From assembly GCA_949294095.1 (NCBI GenBank), contig CASFFZ010000001.1:310001-374000 (forward strand): a stretch of DNA of 64,000 nucleotides, written 5' to 3'. The notes beneath the pieces are model-generated. The model worked only from the letters and a program-made list of their open reading frames with translations, made no database searches and was not told where the DNA came from. The position numbers were made by a program, and so were the translations under genes. The DNA is from an uncultured bacterium (lineage in GTDB: Bacteria > Elusimicrobiota > Elusimicrobia > Elusimicrobiales > Elusimicrobiaceae). This document shows positions 61,373 through 64,000 of the stretch, in pieces; positions within the stretch are counted from its first letter, which is position 1, and the number at the start of each line of letters is the position of its first letter.

Positions 61373-62326
61373 ATGAATACCGATATCCTTCTGCCGCAAT
61401 CCTACACTTGGCTGGTAACCGGCGGGGCCGGTTTTATCGGCTCTCACTTGGTTAAAACGCTGCTTCAACACGGGCAGCGCGTACGGGTGCTGGATAACTT
61501 TTCTTCCGGCTTTGCGGCCAATCTGGCTCCTTTGCAAGATCACATTGATTTGTTTACCGCAGACATACGCAACGCTGAAAGCGTGCGGCAAGCCCTGGAA
61601 GGGGTGGATTATGTATTGCACCATGCGGCGTTGGTATCGGTGGCTGAATCGGTAGAAAAACCTCTCCAGACGCTGGATATTAATGTGCATGGAACGGCAA
61701 ATGTGTTGCAAGCGGCGCGGGAAGCCGGCGTCAAGCGTGTGGTGTTTGCTTCTTCCGGCGCCGTATACGGAAACGGCAAAGACATGCCCTATACGGAAAA
61801 CAGCCCCGTGAATTGCCAGTCACCGTATGCACTGTCCAAACAAACGGGGGCGGAATTATGCCAGTTGTATACCCGGTTGTACGGGCTGGAAACGGTCAGT
61901 TTGCGCTATTTTAATGTATTCGGCCCGGGGCAAAATCCCCATGCCGCCTATGCAGCCGTCATTGCGAAATTTATGCAGTTCGCCCGTCTGGGGCAACCGC
62001 TGCATATAGACGGGGACGGCCGGCAAAGCCGTGATTTTGTGTATATTGACGATATTGTGCAGGCCAACCTGCTTGCCGCGCGAAAAGCACAGCCCGGGGA
62101 AATTTACAATGTGGCCAGCGGCAAAACCTATTCCTTGCTGCAGCTGGCGGATCTGATAGAAAAAGTCTCCGGGCGGCCCCTGCCGCGGGTGTTTGGCCCC
62201 CGCCGGGCCGGAGATGTGGATCTTTCCGCGGCCGATATTTCCAAGTTTTGCGCCCAAGGGTATCGCCCCGGCGTCTCGTTGGAAGAAGGGCTGCGCCGCC
62301 TGTGGGCACAGACGGAGGCACAATGA
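61373..62326 (+). CDS. NAD-dependent sugar-nucleotide epimerase (WbpP/GalE-like)
   Basis: The 317-residue extended SDR enzyme has VTGGAGFIGSHLV (NAD site), VLHHAALVSVAESV, the catalytic FASSGAVYG and S-P-YALSK (Tyr/Lys), and RDFVYIDDIVQANLLA. The -AALVSV-S-E region resembles UDP-GlcNAc(A) 4-epimerases. It supplies a UDP-sugar to the polysaccharide pathway. It is divergent from the second operon. TATAAT at 61356-61361 lies 11 bases before the ATG with no ribosome binding site. Confidence 0.92.
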   Translation: MNTDILLPQSYTWLVTGGAGFIGSHLVKTLLQHGQRVRVLDNFSSGFAANLAPLQDHIDLFTADIRNAESVRQALEGVDYVLHHAALVSVAESVEKPLQTLDINVHGTANVLQAAREAGVKRVVFASSGAVYGNGKDMPYTENSPVNCQSPYALSKQTGAELCQLYTRLYGLETVSLRYFNVFGPGQNPHAAYAAVIAKFMQFARLGQPLHIDGDGRQSRDFVYIDDIVQANLLAARKAQPGEIYNVASGKTYSLLQLADLIEKVSGRPLPRVFGPRRAGDVDLSAADISKFCAQGYRPGVSLEEGLRRLWAQTEAQ

Positions 62327-63660
62327 AGCGGCGCTTTTTTTTATTGACGGATTTCTGCGCTTTTTTTATCATTTTGTTTTTCGCGGTGGCCGTGCGCCGT
62401 TTGGAACTAAATACGCTTATCTACATCAACAACTGCAAAGTATTTCTGTTTGTGTTTGCTTTTTGCACGTTTTCCCTTTGGCTGTTTTCTTTTTACGATA
62501 TTAAATCCCTGCGCAAGCAGCGGATGAGCTACAAATCCCTAGGGCTGGCGTTTCTGCTGTCCACTTTTTTATCCGTATCCTTTTTTTATTTTCTTTCCGG
62601 CCGTTTGCCGCTGCTGACGCCCAAGTCTATTTTGCTGGCCGTTTTGCTGTTGTATTTTGCATATGCCTACTGGGTGCGGAAATCTTATTTTAAATTGGAT
62701 TTTGCCAAAACGAACCTGCTTTTGTTTGGCAGCAGCCCCACGCTGGACGAAATTGCACAGGAGGCCGCCTCTTCAAGAGGGTTTTCCGTCCGCACTTATG
62801 AACCGGCCCCGCAGCCGGATAAAACGTATTCCCTGCGCAATTTAGACGGAGTAGTAGTGGGCAGTAAACTCTTTTTGACAAATCCCTCCGCTTGGGACAT
62901 CGTGTCGCATAAATTCATTGCCAAAGGCGCCTATGTAGATACGGATTTTAACGTTTTTGAAAAGATGTTCCGCCGCGTTTCGCGTGAAAGCATCAGCGAC
63001 GGCATGTGGCTTTTGCGCGGGATCGGCACCCGCCGCGAAAGCACGCCCTATACTCTGTTTAAACGCGTGCTGGATGTGGCGTTGGGGCTGTGCATGCTGC
63101 CTTTTTTGGCCGTATTGGGCGGCGGAATTTATCTGCTCATAAAATACATAGATCACGAAGACCCCATCTTTACCCAAAACCGCGTGGGATATATGGGCAA
63201 AACGATTACTATTTATAAATTCCGCACCATTAAGCATCAAAACCAGGAATCCGCCCAAGAGCAAATCACGCGCACCGGTGCATGGCTGCGGCGCTTTCGG
63301 CTGGATGAAATTCCGCAGATTATCAATGTGCTGCAAGGGGATTTGTCGTTGGTAGGGCCGCGGCCGCTGTGGGTGGGGGAATGGAATATTTTAAATGCCC
63401 AAATTCCCAATCATACCATCCGCACCATTGTCAAACCGGGCATTACCGGCTGGGCGCAGCTGAATTTTAAAGCACCGCCTAATTATAAAATTACCGCCGA
63501 GCAGCCTGCCGCCCCGCAAACCCTTTCTTTTGACAGCGCTTTTACCCGTTTTTCCTATGACGTATGGTATATAAAAAACCGCTCCATTTGGCTGGATATT
63601 GAAATCCTTGTCAAAACCGGGCTGCGCGCATTTATTAAGGATTCTCATGTGGCTTCGTAA
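62323..63660 (+). CDS. Initiating polyprenyl-phosphate sugar transferase (WbaP/EpsL-type)
   Basis: The 445-residue protein starts MKRRFFLLTDFCAFF; the ATG at 62323 overlaps the epimerase stop by 4 bases, while a longer frame from 62248 lies within the epimerase. Four hydrophobic spans are followed by a small Rossmann-like region. The C-terminal bacterial sugar-transferase domain has FKRVLDVALGLCMLPFL, YKFRTIKHQ, RLDEIPQIINVLQGDLSLVGPRPLW and KPGITGWAQLNFK. It places the first sugar-phosphate on undecaprenyl phosphate. It is the only such enzyme in the window, so it may serve both operons. Confidence 0.93.
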   Translation: MKRRFFLLTDFCAFFIILFFAVAVRRLELNTLIYINNCKVFLFVFAFCTFSLWLFSFYDIKSLRKQRMSYKSLGLAFLLSTFLSVSFFYFLSGRLPLLTPKSILLAVLLLYFAYAYWVRKSYFKLDFAKTNLLLFGSSPTLDEIAQEAASSRGFSVRTYEPAPQPDKTYSLRNLDGVVVGSKLFLTNPSAWDIVSHKFIAKGAYVDTDFNVFEKMFRRVSRESISDGMWLLRGIGTRRESTPYTLFKRVLDVALGLCMLPFLAVLGGGIYLLIKYIDHEDPIFTQNRVGYMGKTITIYKFRTIKHQNQESAQEQITRTGAWLRRFRLDEIPQIINVLQGDLSLVGPRPLWVGEWNILNAQIPNHTIRTIVKPGITGWAQLNFKAPPNYKITAEQPAAPQTLSFDSAFTRFSYDVWYIKNRSIWLDIEILVKTGLRAFIKDSHVAS

Positions 63661-64000
63661 ATGTTTTTTATTGGCCGGTTTGTTAGCCGCCGCCGGCGCG
63701 AGCGGGGCGGCCCCTTTTGCGCTGTGTATGTACGGCGTAGACGACCCGGCAGACATTCCCCTCTTAAAAAAAGCCGGTTTTAACTGCCTGCAAACTTACC
63801 GGCAAGATCCGGCTCTGCTGGCCCGTTTGGCGCAAGCCGCCGAAAAAGAAGGGCTCAAAACCGTTTTTTATCCAAACCCCGTGATCAGATCTTCCTACGA
63901 AGCACAAGCCCGCGCTTGGCCGATGCTGGCGTGGTATCTGGTGGATGAACCGGATGTAGCCGGCTGGAGCCGGGAACGCGTACTGCAAAGCCGGCTGCGG
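63647..64000 (+). CDS. Secreted protein, start only (possible glycoside-hydrolase-like barrel)
   Basis: ATG at 63647 (AAGGA upstream) overlaps the sugar transferase by 14 bases. About 118 residues are visible before the window ends. A signal peptide (MWLRKCFLLAGLLAAAGASGA) is followed by FALCMYGVDDPADIPLLKKAGFNCLQTY and MLAWYLVDEPD. The last phrase resembles the beta-strand plus acid seen in TIM-barrel glycoside hydrolases, so a glycan-cleaving role in this locus is possible. Confidence 0.65.
   Translation, partial: MWLRKCFLLAGLLAAAGASGAAPFALCMYGVDDPADIPLLKKAGFNCLQTYRQDPALLARLAQAAEKEGLKTVFYPNPVIRSSYEAQARAWPMLAWYLVDEPDVAGWSRERVLQSRLR

Overview
The window looks like a chromosomal segment of a Gram-negative, host-associated Elusimicrobia-like bacterium (a gut Elusimicrobium/Avelusimicrobium type). 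This is an inference from three things. There is a lone type IV pilin-like gene (GFTLIELLVVVLIIGILAA) typical of that phylum. There are outer-membrane features: an autotransporter-like barrel ending in Phe, a Wza-like lipoprotein and Wzc. The core has mid-range GC and is interrupted by clearly AT-rich accessory blocks. No 16S gene is present, so the taxonomy is tentative.

Layout. 1-18.5 kb is housekeeping: ftsH (partial), hpt, a secreted TIKI/ChaN-like protein, an EFR1-type flavodoxin/ferredoxin, mutL, mutS, tRNA-Tyr followed by two 191-bp tandem tRNA-tailed repeats, alaS, a HAD phosphatase, a lipid kinase, a pilin, a Nudix hydrolase and dnaE. 18.8-38.7 kb is a ~19.8-kb integrative element. 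It is bounded by a 50-bp direct repeat of the 3' part of tRNA-Val(GAC). It carries a tyrosine integrase, an excisionase-like HTH, a regulator, a phage X/RstA-like replication protein with candidate iterons and hairpins, a Fic protein behind its own operator, and a 13-gene surface-polysaccharide operon (19.0-32.4 kb, minus strand). That operon has a long structured leader ending in an attenuator. 38.8-45.3 kb is core again: a PQ-loop-like membrane protein, a threonine aldolase-like enzyme, endonuclease IV, a methyltransferase, a large autotransporter and tRNA-Ala. 45.3-64 kb is the resident polysaccharide locus: LMW tyrosine phosphatase, O-antigen ligase/polymerase, Wza-like and Wzc-like export genes, a second minus-strand assembly operon (49.9-61.3 kb), then an epimerase, an initiating sugar transferase and the start of a secreted protein.

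How they fit together. Both polysaccharide operons contain a flippase, an EpsG-type polymerase, glycosyltransferases, and an F420-hydrogenase-beta-like iron-sulfur protein with a pyruvyl-transferase-family protein. The mobile one has no initiating transferase, no Wza and no Wzc. My reading is that the element imports a new repeat-unit assembly line and relies on the resident initiation, export and kinase/phosphatase genes, that is, a mobile coat-switching island.

Several accessory genes are broken by one-base frame breaks, mostly at sense-strand A-runs, and one by an in-frame amber codon. These may be real (slippage, frameshifting, decay) or assembly errors. Many core genes have a -10 box about six bases ahead of the ATG and no Shine-Dalgarno, suggesting leaderless mRNAs.
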